Positions 55,025 through 64,000 of a stretch of 64,000 bases of DNA are shown piece by piece. This DNA comes from Takakia lepidozioides (taxonomy: Eukaryota; Streptophyta; Takakiopsida; Takakiales; Takakiaceae). Each line of letters opens with the position of its first letter. Within the stretch, counting starts at the first letter, position 1. The notes under the pieces are model-generated. The model saw nothing but the letters and a program-made list of their open reading frames with translations. It did no database searches and was not told the origin of the DNA. The DNA lies in NCBI GenBank assembly GCA_030704615.1, contig CM060732.1, forward strand, positions 50,015,053-50,079,052, given 5' to 3'. Made by a program: the position numbers and the translations under genes.

Positions 55025-55740
55025 CATCTAACCTGTAGTTTCCAGTTTCACTTGTCACAACTGCCTTCAAGTCAACATCAAAATTAAGTCCACCTATGCG
55101 CAAATCGCAGAATGTCTCATGACACCATCTGCCGCCGCTGGTTTGGCATGATATGATTGTAGTTCACAACCTTAATGAACGCTTTCAGCCTTGACCTCTT
55201 TGCGATCTTCTTCTGTGACTGCTTCTTCATAATTTATGAAAGGGAAAAGCAGCTACACATCAAATTCTTGCAAGTACAGGGGGTACTCAGGCCTCCTTGG
55301 GAGAAAGAGTGCCATAAACACAAACACATCCTTAAATGTAAAAATTGGAGAAGCGAACGTCTGGTGGCAATAACTGCCTAAACCAGAATTATACTCCATT
55401 CCAGCGCACATGTAAAGGGTCGGATGATAACTCGGAATCCCAGTTGGAGATAATGAGACGAAACATGACTATTTGCGAGTTTCAACTTTCTTGGAGGTAG
55501 TTTCCAGTTTCTCTGGTGTCACAACTGCCTTCAAGCTGGGTTTAGAGAATTAAGTCCCACTCGCAAATGCAGAATGTCTCCCTCATCTGCGTGGGGAAAA
55601 TGGGGTTTGGCATGATATGATTGTAGTTCACAACCAAAGGGCATATTCTTCAGCCTTGACGTCTTTGCGATCTTCTTCTGTGACGCCTTCTGCATAACTT
55701 GTGAAATGGAAAAGCAGCTACACATCAAATTATTGCGATG
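55025..55740. repeat. Diverged two-copy direct repeat (~240 bp each)
   Basis: Segments 55,028-55,270 and 55,497-55,737 share, in order, AGTTTCCAGTTTC, CACAACTGCCTTCAAG, CGCAGAATGTCTC / TGCAGAATGTCTC, TTTGGCATGATATGATTGTA followed by GTTCACAACC, TTTGCGATCTTCTTCTGTGA and GGAAAAGCAGCTACACATCA followed by AATT. No coding sense was found. The copies lie just right of CACTA-A. Confidence 0.85.
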
Positions 55741-56645
55741 CCACTCAATGGCACTATGAACGTTTCGAGCATGCTGTCAGAAAACTAGACGGGCAAAAAC
55801 CCAATTCAGCAGCCTCACCTTGCGTGGATACTTGGGAATTGATGCCAAAAGGGCATGCCCGTATGCGCGCTCCATCGTGCCTCCATCCAGCACATTCTGT
55901 AAATGATGAATGACCAAGACCCCGATGTCACACCGTTCTGAGAAGCCACTACGCGCGCTCACAGTATACGAAGGCCTTGCCGTGTCAGGATTTCCATTCC
56001 CACGTCCCGCCATGTCCGACGCAGCACTTGCATCCTTGTCTCTGCCAGGTGGAGGCAGCACGTATTAAAATATCTATTCCCCAAGGGCCACATTTTGTTT
56101 ACCTCTTTTGTGAAAGCCACGTCAGCAAATGTGCTGCGAGTCATGGTGCAATGAATGCGCAGTGGTTCATGGAGTCGTTGAGTCGACTACATATTCACTT
56201 TAATGAATAAATATCTTTATTCCATTAATCGAATTAGGAAAGAAAATTTATAGTCGCATGTGCAGTAATTACAACCACTTGTAATTTTGGCTTTTTCAAA
56301 TTTTATGTATTTACGCAATTCGTAAAATAGCCCGGAATTCTGCTACGACTCCGGAGTCGTTGACCCCACTTCTGTCCGCCGTCTGAAATGCCCCCGTGGG
56401 CCCACATTGTCTGTTTCGACTCTCCAGTAGTCCCGTTTACTACCAAGTGGTTCCCGGAGTGGTCGCGGACATGCAGTCGAATAGGAAAAGACACGAATGC
56501 TTCTAGTGATGGCAGAAGTCTCATCGATGTCGGTTTTGTTGATCAAAAAGCAGTAGTGGGAGTGAGCCCCAACGACCAACTAACACTATGCTCTCCTCTC
56601 AACCTATACTGCTTCTTTAGTCGCACTGTAAGCTACCCTTCATCA

Positions 56646-57029
56646 TCACACGTTAGTTATTATACCAGCGAGGGTCTTCTTTAGGTCCACAATGGGGACC
56701 TTGGATAGGAACCCGGTCTCGTCTGCCTCCACAATGCTGAAGATCTTCTGAGGACTCCGCGGGTTCACCTCCAACCACAAGTACTCCCCATAAATCCGAG
56801 CCTTCGTGTGTCCACATGAAATCCTTTCGCATGTGCAGCACATGCAATCACATTCCAAATACACAAAGGAACCCCCATAGTAACATATTGCATAACATAT
56901 GACTTTGGGGCATTCGGCTTGTACAACAACACTATTCCTTCCAGACACACTCATTTCTCCATGCTGGAACCAAACAAAATGTTTGCAACGACAGTGCGTG
57001 TCCCTCTGCCAATCACGGCTGCAGCACAT
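56646..57029 (-). CDS. Cysteine-rich hypothetical ORF
   Basis: 127 codons. The middle reads VVVQAECPKVICYAICYYGG, then LECDCMCCTCERISCGHTKA and GEYLWLEVNPRSPQKIFSIV. Eleven or more cysteines could bind zinc, but the spacing fits no family I recognise. It may be an exon of a larger gene or chance. There is no recognised neighbour on the same strand. Confidence 0.25.
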   Translation of the reverse strand: MCCSRDWQRDTHCRCKHFVWFQHGEMSVSGRNSVVVQAECPKVICYAICYYGGSFVYLECDCMCCTCERISCGHTKARIYGEYLWLEVNPRSPQKIFSIVEADETGFLSKVPIVDLKKTLAGIITNV

Positions 57030-57749
57030 CCGAGATGATCGCGGGGATCTTCAATGGCAACTTCAATAAGACTGCATTCGTACTGAATAGTATGCCATGA
57101 CCTGAGTTCGTAATGAAAAGCAGCCCAAAGGAAGTTGGAAACCCTACCAAAAACAAACGCCCTGAAATGTGTCTGCCTTTGCCCAAACGTAAGTGCGAGT
57201 GTGTTTTTTCAGTTGCGACTTAAGCTGCGATTGAACATATGCTAGTTCAAATGCGGTCTGCTAGGTCACCAATGACTACAGCTGCGAAACCGCCCAACCC
57301 TGCTACACTGCCACCCCCAGCCCAGACCGATTGGGAAAACATTCATCAACATTCCGAAAGCAAAATCTTCATGAGGACGCTTAACCAGCAAACGTCTCGA
57401 ACGAGTGAGGTTCACCTCCACTGTATACTGCCTCCTTCAAATAAAATGAAGATATACATTACTGATTTTGAGAACTGAATAAACTAAACATATGCCGCTT
57501 CCCATGTTTGACTGTTTTTGGGGGCTTTCAGGCAGATGGTCACATAAGCAGCTGTTCCGAGTGCAAGAGTCGGAATATTATTGGATGGTGTCGCGCGGCT
57601 TTTACTCACCCATCCCTTCGCTATCCGAGGCGGAAACTCCAAGATAGAAGAGTTGGAAATCTCTAAGTACTCAGCCCGCGCAGAACAATCAGTCATGACC
57701 TACAGCTAGTGTATCATGGGGGTGTTTCCTATTTGTTTCCTTTTCCGCA

Positions 57750-58640
57750 TTCATCTTAGCTACCTTACCATTGATAATTAAGTATCAGTTTGCTTCATCA
57801 ATTTATCGGTTTCCTTCTCCTCCATTCAATCCACAGCTTCACTCAGATCTCTCTACACAGTGTGATTGTATCGTATAAGTATCAGATTATGATTTATCAG
57901 GTATCAGGCCGAAGCCATTGTGTCTCTATTCTCCTCTACAATATCCCTACAGCTTTGCATATAACAAGCATCTACTAATCCTCTTTCCTCCTTCATCGTG
58001 CTCACCGACTTCTGCTCCCGTCTCACTCTCCGAAATCCTCCTCCCCCGAATCATAATCCCTTCTTCATTCCCCGTTTCTCTCCCTTTATCCTCCTATCCG
58101 CGGTTCTAACCGTTTCCCTCTCTAACCGTCGTATGTGAATTAACATGTTCCCTTCACAGGTGTTGTTCCCACAGTCGTTCCCTGTCCTACTCTTCGTTCC
58201 CTATTATGACTGTGTCAGGTGTGGTCTGTGTTGCTGCTGGCTGTGTGACTGTGTGTGACTGGCTGTGTGGTCGTGACAGCTGTGTCAGCGGTGACTGGCT
58301 GTGTTTGGCTGTGTCGGCTGTGACTGGCTGTGTGGCTGTGCGGGCTGTGACTGTGTGTCTGCTGTGACTGTGACGGCTGTGTGGCTGTGTGGGCTGTGAC
58401 GACTGTGACGGTGCTGTGCTGTGTGTGTGTGTGGGCTGTGCTGTGACGGCTGTGTGGGCTGTGACGACTGTGACTGTGTTGGCTGTGTGGGCTGTGACTG
58501 CTGTGTCGGCTGTCTATGTAACCCCCCTCTACAGTGCGCTGCTGTCACCCCTAAGGTTCCTGTTGTCTCAGTCTGTGCAAAAATTAAGGGTACCCTACAG
58601 ATCCCGTATAAGTGTCTAAGTCCCCTACAGTCCTCTAACA
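57750..58640 (-). mobile_element. Probable 3' LTR of the minus-strand gypsy element
   Basis: On the minus strand a polypurine tract (TTTTTGAGGGGGGAAGGGG, 58,643-58,661) is followed by TAA and then TGTTAGAGGACTG starting at 58,640. This is the expected 3' LTR start for an element whose integrase reads leftward at 63-64 kb. The far end is not defined. A CTGTGACTGGCTGTG-type microsatellite (58,215-58,520) lies inside. Confidence 0.45.
58215..58520. repeat. CTGTGTGG/CTGTGACTGG minisatellite
   Basis: Irregular tandem units based on GGCTGTGTGACTGTG and GGCTGTGACGACTGTGAC. A related tract, GGCTGTGATAGGCTGTGT, is at 62,870-63,012, about 4.5 kb away in the same retroelement. Confidence 0.9.
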
Positions 58641-59212
58641 TTACCCCTTCCCCCCTCAAAAAGCCGTGTCCTCACGGTTTACTGTTTCCGAGTAGCAACC
58701 CTTTGTGAGTGAGCACCTTGTTGACGTTGAGAGTTTCGTGGCGGGCTGTGTGTACGAGCCCGAGGTCTGTCTCTGGTTGACGGAGATGGTTGATCACTAC
58801 CTGGATAAGTGAGGCCTTCTGGAGGCTGATATCGAGGTAATCTTTCCGGCATAGGAGATCCCCTTTGTTTCTTCTCTTCCATCTGAATTGCATAGTCTCT
58901 CCCATGTCAAAAGAATTTCTGTGAAGAAACAGTTGTAGAATCTCTCAGGTGTTTTAATTTTCGAACTTTTTGTGGAATCATCTGGGGCATACAATGCTGT
59001 CCTACCATGTCTGGAAGTTTGCATTTTACAACCTGGTGTAACCGTTGAACAGCAAAATTGGTGTAGACACTGAGCTCCTTGTCTGTCCAGATGAGTGGGT
59101 CACTTGCATTGCCCATGCACCCTTATAGAAAATTCATCAAGTCCGAATTTCTGTGTTGACAAATTGTTGCAGGCTGCTTGAAACCATGAACGAATTTGAG
59201 AATCCTTCTGTA

Positions 59213-62200
59213 TCATAACTTTTGGGTCATATAGGTACATATGAGGTGCACCGAAGGTAATACCCAATGATCTCCACTGGAGTAACTTTGAAAGCGTGCT
59301 TGCATCTTTTGTTGCTCAATGTGGTAACGTATCAGAAAACAAGCAGCGTAGTATAGCCCGCACCCCATGACAATACTTGCTATCTCCTTGGTCTTGGTAT
59401 AAATGAGTCCATGTACAACCTGGAAAGCAACCAATTCCCTCAACATGGTACCTGCCTCGTGCCAGTATTGTGCAAAGTGATGATCTTCAATATGTCGATT
59501 GTTTGGAAGAACTTTAGTCCTGGTTGCCACTGGCAGCCAAATACGCATGATTTGGTAGTAATGTGCGAATGACTGCGGAGGACTAAATTCTTTCCAAGCC
59601 AAATCCAACATGATGGGAATTTGGTTGAAGGGCATAATCATAGCCCTACTGTACTCCCTGGCAGCTGGAGTTTTAGGTGGGTTAAAAGCTGCATTGCCCC
59701 ATACCTCCGGCTGTGGTGGCTGTGGTGTGGTTGTAGTAACCACAGGTTCAGCTACTGGTACACTGACCTGTTGTGGTGGTGGTGGTACTGGTTCCTGTAC
59801 CATTGGCATCTCCTGCACCTCCTGTGAAGACTGAAAAGCCAGAGTTCTGGCTTGCAAATAAGAAGCCATTAGCTGTTCCTGAGGGATATAGACTCTTTGG
59901 TCGATGTTTGAAGTGAGGTCTTCCACTTGAGTCTGGAGTCCGTCTACATCCTCTTGTAACTCTGCTATCCTACTATAGACATTGTCTATAGTAGTTGTGG
60001 CAATGTTCTGCACCTGCAGTCTGAGCTCATTCATCTCGCTTTGGGTGAGCTTCCGTGGGCTTTTGCCCTCTACTGGCCCTTGTGCTAACCAGACCTGCAT
60101 AAGGCTGTTATCCACCAAGCTGCTTGTGGTTCCCCTGAGAGTTTGCTCCTCTCTTAGCTTGTACAATTCCAACTGCTGTTGTAAAGCCTCCATGCGCTTC
60201 GCCTGTGGCTCAACCAATTGCGCATAGGCAGCAAGTAGATTATTGGCTTCTTCCTTCGAAGCCTTGTTACTGACCGCGATTTCATTTCTATTGGCCACGA
60301 TGGTTTGTTGCAACTCCACGATGTATTTCTCTTGCTCAGCTTCCATCTGCCTGTATTGCTTGAAAGTATCTTCATTGCGACAGATTGTATTCTTCATATC
60401 GACAATGAGCTTCATGTGCTCCACATTCTCTTCTTCTGCCTTCGTACATTTTTCCGCTTGACTGTTTATTTCTTTTGTTGATTGGTCAAGCATAGTTGTA
60501 AATGTAGCGCATTGTATCGCCATCCTGTTATGCACTGTCTGCAACTCCGTATGTAGTGCATTCAGTTCTTGCAACTTGCTTTCATGCTGCACCTGCATTT
60601 GGTATAGCTGTTGCTTATGTGCTTCGTGCAACTGGTCTTGCGCGAGGCCTGCCTCAATCAATTGTTGCTTGGCCAATTGCAAAGCCATTTCTGTATTGGC
60701 CAAGTCCTGCTTCATCTTGAGAGTGACCTCTTCATCGACCTTGTTTGCACACTCAGTGGCAAGTCGAGCCTCAAACTCCTTCCTGAGTTCCTCTTTCAAG
60801 GCTGTCAATTGGGTAATTGGAACATGGGTTTTGACATAAGTCCCCAACAAATTAAGTGTCCTGCCTATGGAACTCATCAGCATTGCCTGTTGAGGGTCAT
60901 CATGGTGAGGTTGCTGCTGTTCCTCCTGATCTTCAACAGTATGATGTCTCACTAACCATTCAGACCATTGTCCCACCCGGATTTTCTTCCTGAACTACTT
61001 CATTTATGACCGGTGCTACAGTGTCATGGCCTTCCGCCTGTGGTACCTCCGACACAGGTGTGTGCATTATATGTACCTCAGGATTTCCTTGGGCAACTGT
61101 TGCACCTCTGGGATTTCTGTCTCTTGACCAGACCAGAATATTCATAGAGAAGGTCCCCTTTCTCTATTTCTGCCCACTATCTGTTCTGTAGTTGGAATAT
61201 CTATCCCTTCACTTTCCAAATCAATTATTTCGGGTTGAGCTGCATGGATAACTTGTGACCTTGTGACAAGTCGTTCAAGTGGCTGTGTTGGTTGTGATGC
61301 AGAAGTAACTTCTTCCTCCCTCTCTGAAGGTCCTGCTTCCAGTAATAACATTCTTTGTGCTGCTGTGCCCCTTCCTGGTCATGAGCTTGGGAAACATTAT
61401 CATGCGGAATCCGTGAAGCCAGTGGATCCGCCACTACAGTCTTTCCCCTTCTCTGCCTCTTAGTCTCGGGTTGTGCTGCTAGTCCACCCTCACTGTGTGA
61501 AGAGCCTTGCTCTTCCATTGCAGTTGTTTCTGGCTCAAACACTCCCATTTCCTTCCTTTCTTGTGCATTAAGTATGCCAGAATTAAGGATTATTTGAGCA
61601 ATGATTGGGCCAGACACTATGATAGGAGATTTTGCGGTAGTACCTTGTAATCTTTTCATCTCCTCTACCAGTGCGTTGTACATTATGTCCGCCCATTGTA
61701 CCTCTTGTCCCTTCAGCCTTTGAGGATTTCCTCTGTGAAGGATCTGCTCAAATATTGTTGGTTCTGTTTCAGGGCAATCAGAACGTTCAATACTTGGCCT
61801 ATGTCTTTTAACCCTGGGTACACAGCTTTGGTACAAGCATAACCCTGAGTTTTAAAGAAACTCCCTTCTTGGAATAAATCCCCTATTTGCAGTCTTTCCC
61901 TGTGTTCCTCCACATACACATGACCTGCTGGCAATCGAAACAATTGCTGGAGGTATAGGGGAGTAATCATTAATTCAACTCCCTTCACCGTTGTTGTTCC
62001 TGTCTTTGGCTCAAAGTTCTGCAAAATTGTAACATGTACTGTCTATGGTGTAGTGTCCAATCCATGCTTTGCAATCCTTCCAATCTCAGCTCCTTCAGTA
62101 TCTTATCGCCTGTGGGGTAGCCATCGTTTGTTTCTGCAGAATTGTGGTGCTCTTCACCCTGATTTCCTCCATTCCTCTCACTCTCTTCATCTTAGACTCA

Positions 62201-62313
62201 CAGAACTGCTTTGGCTGTAACAACTGCAGGAATGCCTGTAGTGCACAAAGCAGAAACGTATGGTTGCCGCAGAAAGCTATGGGTAATCTCTTGTAAGCCT
62301 GCGGGGCTTGCAA
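59213..62313 (-). pseudogene. Extra long coiled-coil ORF downstream of gypsy pol
   Basis: About 1,030 codons in one polarity, start near 62,313 (MQAPQAYKRLPIAFCGNHTF). It has breaks (stop or one-base shift) near 62,095, 62,024, 61,830, 61,225 and 60,970, then a clean 587-codon frame to 59,213. The N-terminal part has VELMITPLYLQQLFRLPAGH. The central part (60,900-59,950) is continuous heptad-rich coiled coil (LQLAKQQLIEAGLAQDQLHE and so on). A Pro/Gln linker (VPPPPQQVSVPVAEPVVTTT) and a compact C-terminal domain with FAHYYQIMRIWLPVATRTKV and LRELVAFQVVHGLIYTKTKE follow. There is no membrane segment that would mark an envelope protein. It lies 3' of integrase, where some plant gypsy elements carry an additional ORF; function is unknown. 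Confidence 0.6.
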
Positions 62314-62869
62314 GCATTGTTCAAGAGAAAAGCTCTGCTCTTCGTTTCGTGTGTCTCTGCCATTGCGTAAGTAATATTGCGAGCGTATAGTCTGTTAGTT
62401 CCTCCATAGTTTCCAAGTTATAGCATTTATGGCCTGTCCTGTCGAGACGCCCGTTACTCAGAACGACGCCGCCTCTTGCGCTCAATTTCCCTCCATTTTC
62501 TTGATCATTTCTCTGGTTTTCTATTGGCTGTATCCGCTGTGACTGGATTTTAATTTATCTTCTTTAGTGGACTTTCCCTGTTGGATAGTCCACTAGGATC
62601 ACACATGCGACATGAATTCGTTTTTCTGTACTTGCCGTTCGTTCTGTTTCCCTTTTTCCGTATTCATTAATGGGCCCGCCTTTCATCCCTTTGACGGCCG
62701 TTCTTGTCTTTCTTTGACACCTGTCCTTGCACTTCATTCTCTGCTGTGTCGCACCCTGACCTCCACGTGTCTATTTTTAAAGTAATTTCCGTTTCCTCTT
62801 CCGTCATCCATTTTCCTGAAGTTATTATGTGTCCACTTGTCACTGATTCTATGGATCGTGTAACTTTAG

Positions 62870-63012
62870 TAGGCTGTGTTGAGCTGTGACAGGCTGTGTC
62901 ATACTGTGTACGCTGTGATAGGCTGTGTTGCACTGTGGTAGCTGTGATAGGCTGTGCGGTAGGTTGTGATAGGCTGTGATAGGACGCCGTGATGGGCTGT
63001 GATAGGCTGTGT
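62870..63012. repeat. GGCTGTGATAGGCTGTG minisatellite
   Basis: About eight irregular units of GGCTGTGATA / GGCTGTGTCA between the gypsy integrase end and the extra ORF. It is related in sequence to the tract at 58,215-58,520. Confidence 0.88.
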
Positions 63013-63162
63013 CACGTTTGTTTTGCCCACCCGGTCATATATACTGGGCCTAGCGACAAGTGTTCCATACTCCGTTCGTAACACTGGTGCAGCCCGTGAC
63101 TGCTCTTGCGGTTCAATGCAAATCATGCTGCAGGGGTTTGTCATGGATACCACTGTACCCCT

Positions 63163-64000
63163 TCAACTTATTTGCATTGACTCTTCCCAGCATTTCTTTG
63201 TTAATGGTTTGTAACATGGCGTGTTGTTATCATACATCTTTTGTATGACATAAGGTCCTTTCCATGGTGATTTAAGCTTAGAAGCTTGAATCTTTCCTTT
63301 CTTCTGCAACCATAGAACCAAATCCCCCGTCTTAAAAGTCTTTAACTTGCCTTCATCAAACTGTTCCTTTCGCTTCATCTGAATTCTGGTCATATTATCA
63401 GCTGCATCAGCACGTACTTCTTCCACATGGTATAATTCATGTTTCCTGACCTTGATGGAGTCTTGCAATTCCATTCTTTTTCCCCACTCCGTTCTCATGG
63501 TAGGTAACAGGAATTCTGGAAGTAAGGCTTCCATACCATAAACTAATTGGAATGGTGTATACTTAGTGGTGACTTTATATGAAGTCCTGTATGACCACAA
63601 AGCTGTCAGCAGCTTTGTATCCCAATCCGTTCTGTTTGCATTGACTATCTTAGCCAAGATAGTACATAGTATTTTGTTGGTAGCCTCTGCCTGCCCATTA
63701 CCCTGTGGGTAATATGTTGTACTCTTTCTATGCACAATCATAAACTCTTTAGTCAATAACTCAATGGTCTCATTCATGAAGTGACTTCCTTGATCACTGA
63801 TAAATTCTAAGGGACATCCAAATCGTGTAAGTATGTTCTCGTACAGGAACCTTGCTGTGGACTTGGCTGTGTTGTCCCTCAAAGCTTTAGCTTCCACCCA
63901 CTTTGTAGTATAATCAGTGGCTGTAATTATGTACCTGTTTCGTGTATTCTTGGATGGTGGATTAATTGGTCCAACAAAGTCTAGTCCCCATTTCTGAAAT
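63163..64000 (-). CDS. Ty3/gypsy integrase, C-terminal part of pol (partial)
   Basis: The frame is open from the window edge: FQKWGLDFVGPINPPSKNTR, ITATDYTTKWVEAKALRDNT, RFGCPLEFISDQGSHFMNET, STTYYPQGNGQAEATNKILC, TPFQLVYGMEALLPEFLLP and LVLWLQKKGKIQASKLKSPW. The integrase core triad is visible and intact (D in TATDYT, D in ISDQGSHF, E in GQAEATNK), with the gypsy-type YYPQGNGQAE block. The C-terminal part ends WKGPYVIQK and the stop is at 63,163. Reverse transcriptase and gag lie beyond the window. It is the best-preserved enzyme in the window and could belong to a recently active element. Confidence 0.92.
   Translation of the reverse strand, partial: FQKWGLDFVGPINPPSKNTRNRYIITATDYTTKWVEAKALRDNTAKSTARFLYENILTRFGCPLEFISDQGSHFMNETIELLTKEFMIVHRKSTTYYPQGNGQAEATNKILCTILAKIVNANRTDWDTKLLTALWSYRTSYKVTTKYTPFQLVYGMEALLPEFLLPTMRTEWGKRMELQDSIKVRKHELYHVEEVRADAADNMTRIQMKRKEQFDEGKLKTFKTGDLVLWLQKKGKIQASKLKSPWKGPYVIQKMYDNNTPCYKPLTKKCWEESMQIS

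Noticed and set aside
59610-60955. Cys/Ser-rich plus-strand ORFs opposite the coiled-coil ORF
   Set aside because: Their composition mirrors the antisense of Gln/Glu/Lys-rich heptads; shadows.
1-64000. tRNA, rRNA, riboswitch or bacterial operon features
   Set aside because: No cloverleaf, rRNA-like stretch or Shine-Dalgarno-led gene cluster was seen; introns and plant transposon families indicate nuclear DNA.

Overview
This is eukaryotic, nuclear, plant-type (streptophyte) DNA. I see no tRNA, rRNA or conserved cellular housekeeping gene. The window is almost entirely transposable elements nested inside one another, with short GT-AG introns. Plant signatures are CACTA (En/Spm) elements with the transposase-associated/tnp2/DUF4218/DUF4216 order, Ptta-type (Transposase_24) partner genes, a Ty1/copia element with an initiator-Met primer site, and a Ty3/gypsy element. 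The species cannot be read from the sequence; an alga of the charophyte grade, a bryophyte or another early-diverging streptophyte is my guess only.

Layout: 1-2.8 kb, old LINE and LTR debris. 2,788-7,536, a copia element with both LTRs and a perfect 5-bp target duplication (CAGTT) but a broken gag-pol. 7.6-9 kb, GC-rich short repeats and homopolymer runs. 9.7-10 kb, a three-copy hairpin tandem repeat. 12.0-12.8 kb, a zinc-finger ORF. About 12.8-54.8 kb, one dismembered CACTA element (CACTA-A). Its rightward gene (tnp2, 50.2-54.2 kb) and its leftward Ptta/FCP1-like gene (48.4 kb down to 13.8 kb) were split by later insertions. 57.7-64 kb, a gypsy element on the minus strand with integrase and an extra long coiled-coil ORF.

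The nesting can be resolved at base level. A 15.2-kb MULE-like element (16,586-31,807, 9-bp target duplication) sits in exon 2 of the CACTA-A Ptta gene. A 5'-truncated LINE (32,239-48,102, duplication TGAACACAA) sits in the 70-bp first intron of that gene. A second complete 14.15-kb CACTA element (CACTA-B, 33,853-48,005) sits inside the LINE reading frame with a TCT duplication. In each case, removing the insert restores the host intron or reading frame.

The most unusual content is in the 15.2-kb MULE-like element. Besides a SWIM-finger DDE-type transposase it carries, divergently, a multi-exon gene that looks like a ParB-like domain joined to a beta-class amino-DNA methyltransferase. It also carries two paralogous genes of unknown function. 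More than 45 copies of a 22-bp palindrome (arms GGAAATGCGG / CCGCATTTCC around a pyrimidine-purine centre) lie in two arrays, one with a period near 52 bp, and singly in introns of the methyltransferase gene. This looks like a transposon with its own DNA-modification gene and a dense set of cognate-looking sites. Most genes carry one or a few single-base frameshifts, so this copy is decaying or the assembly has indel errors.
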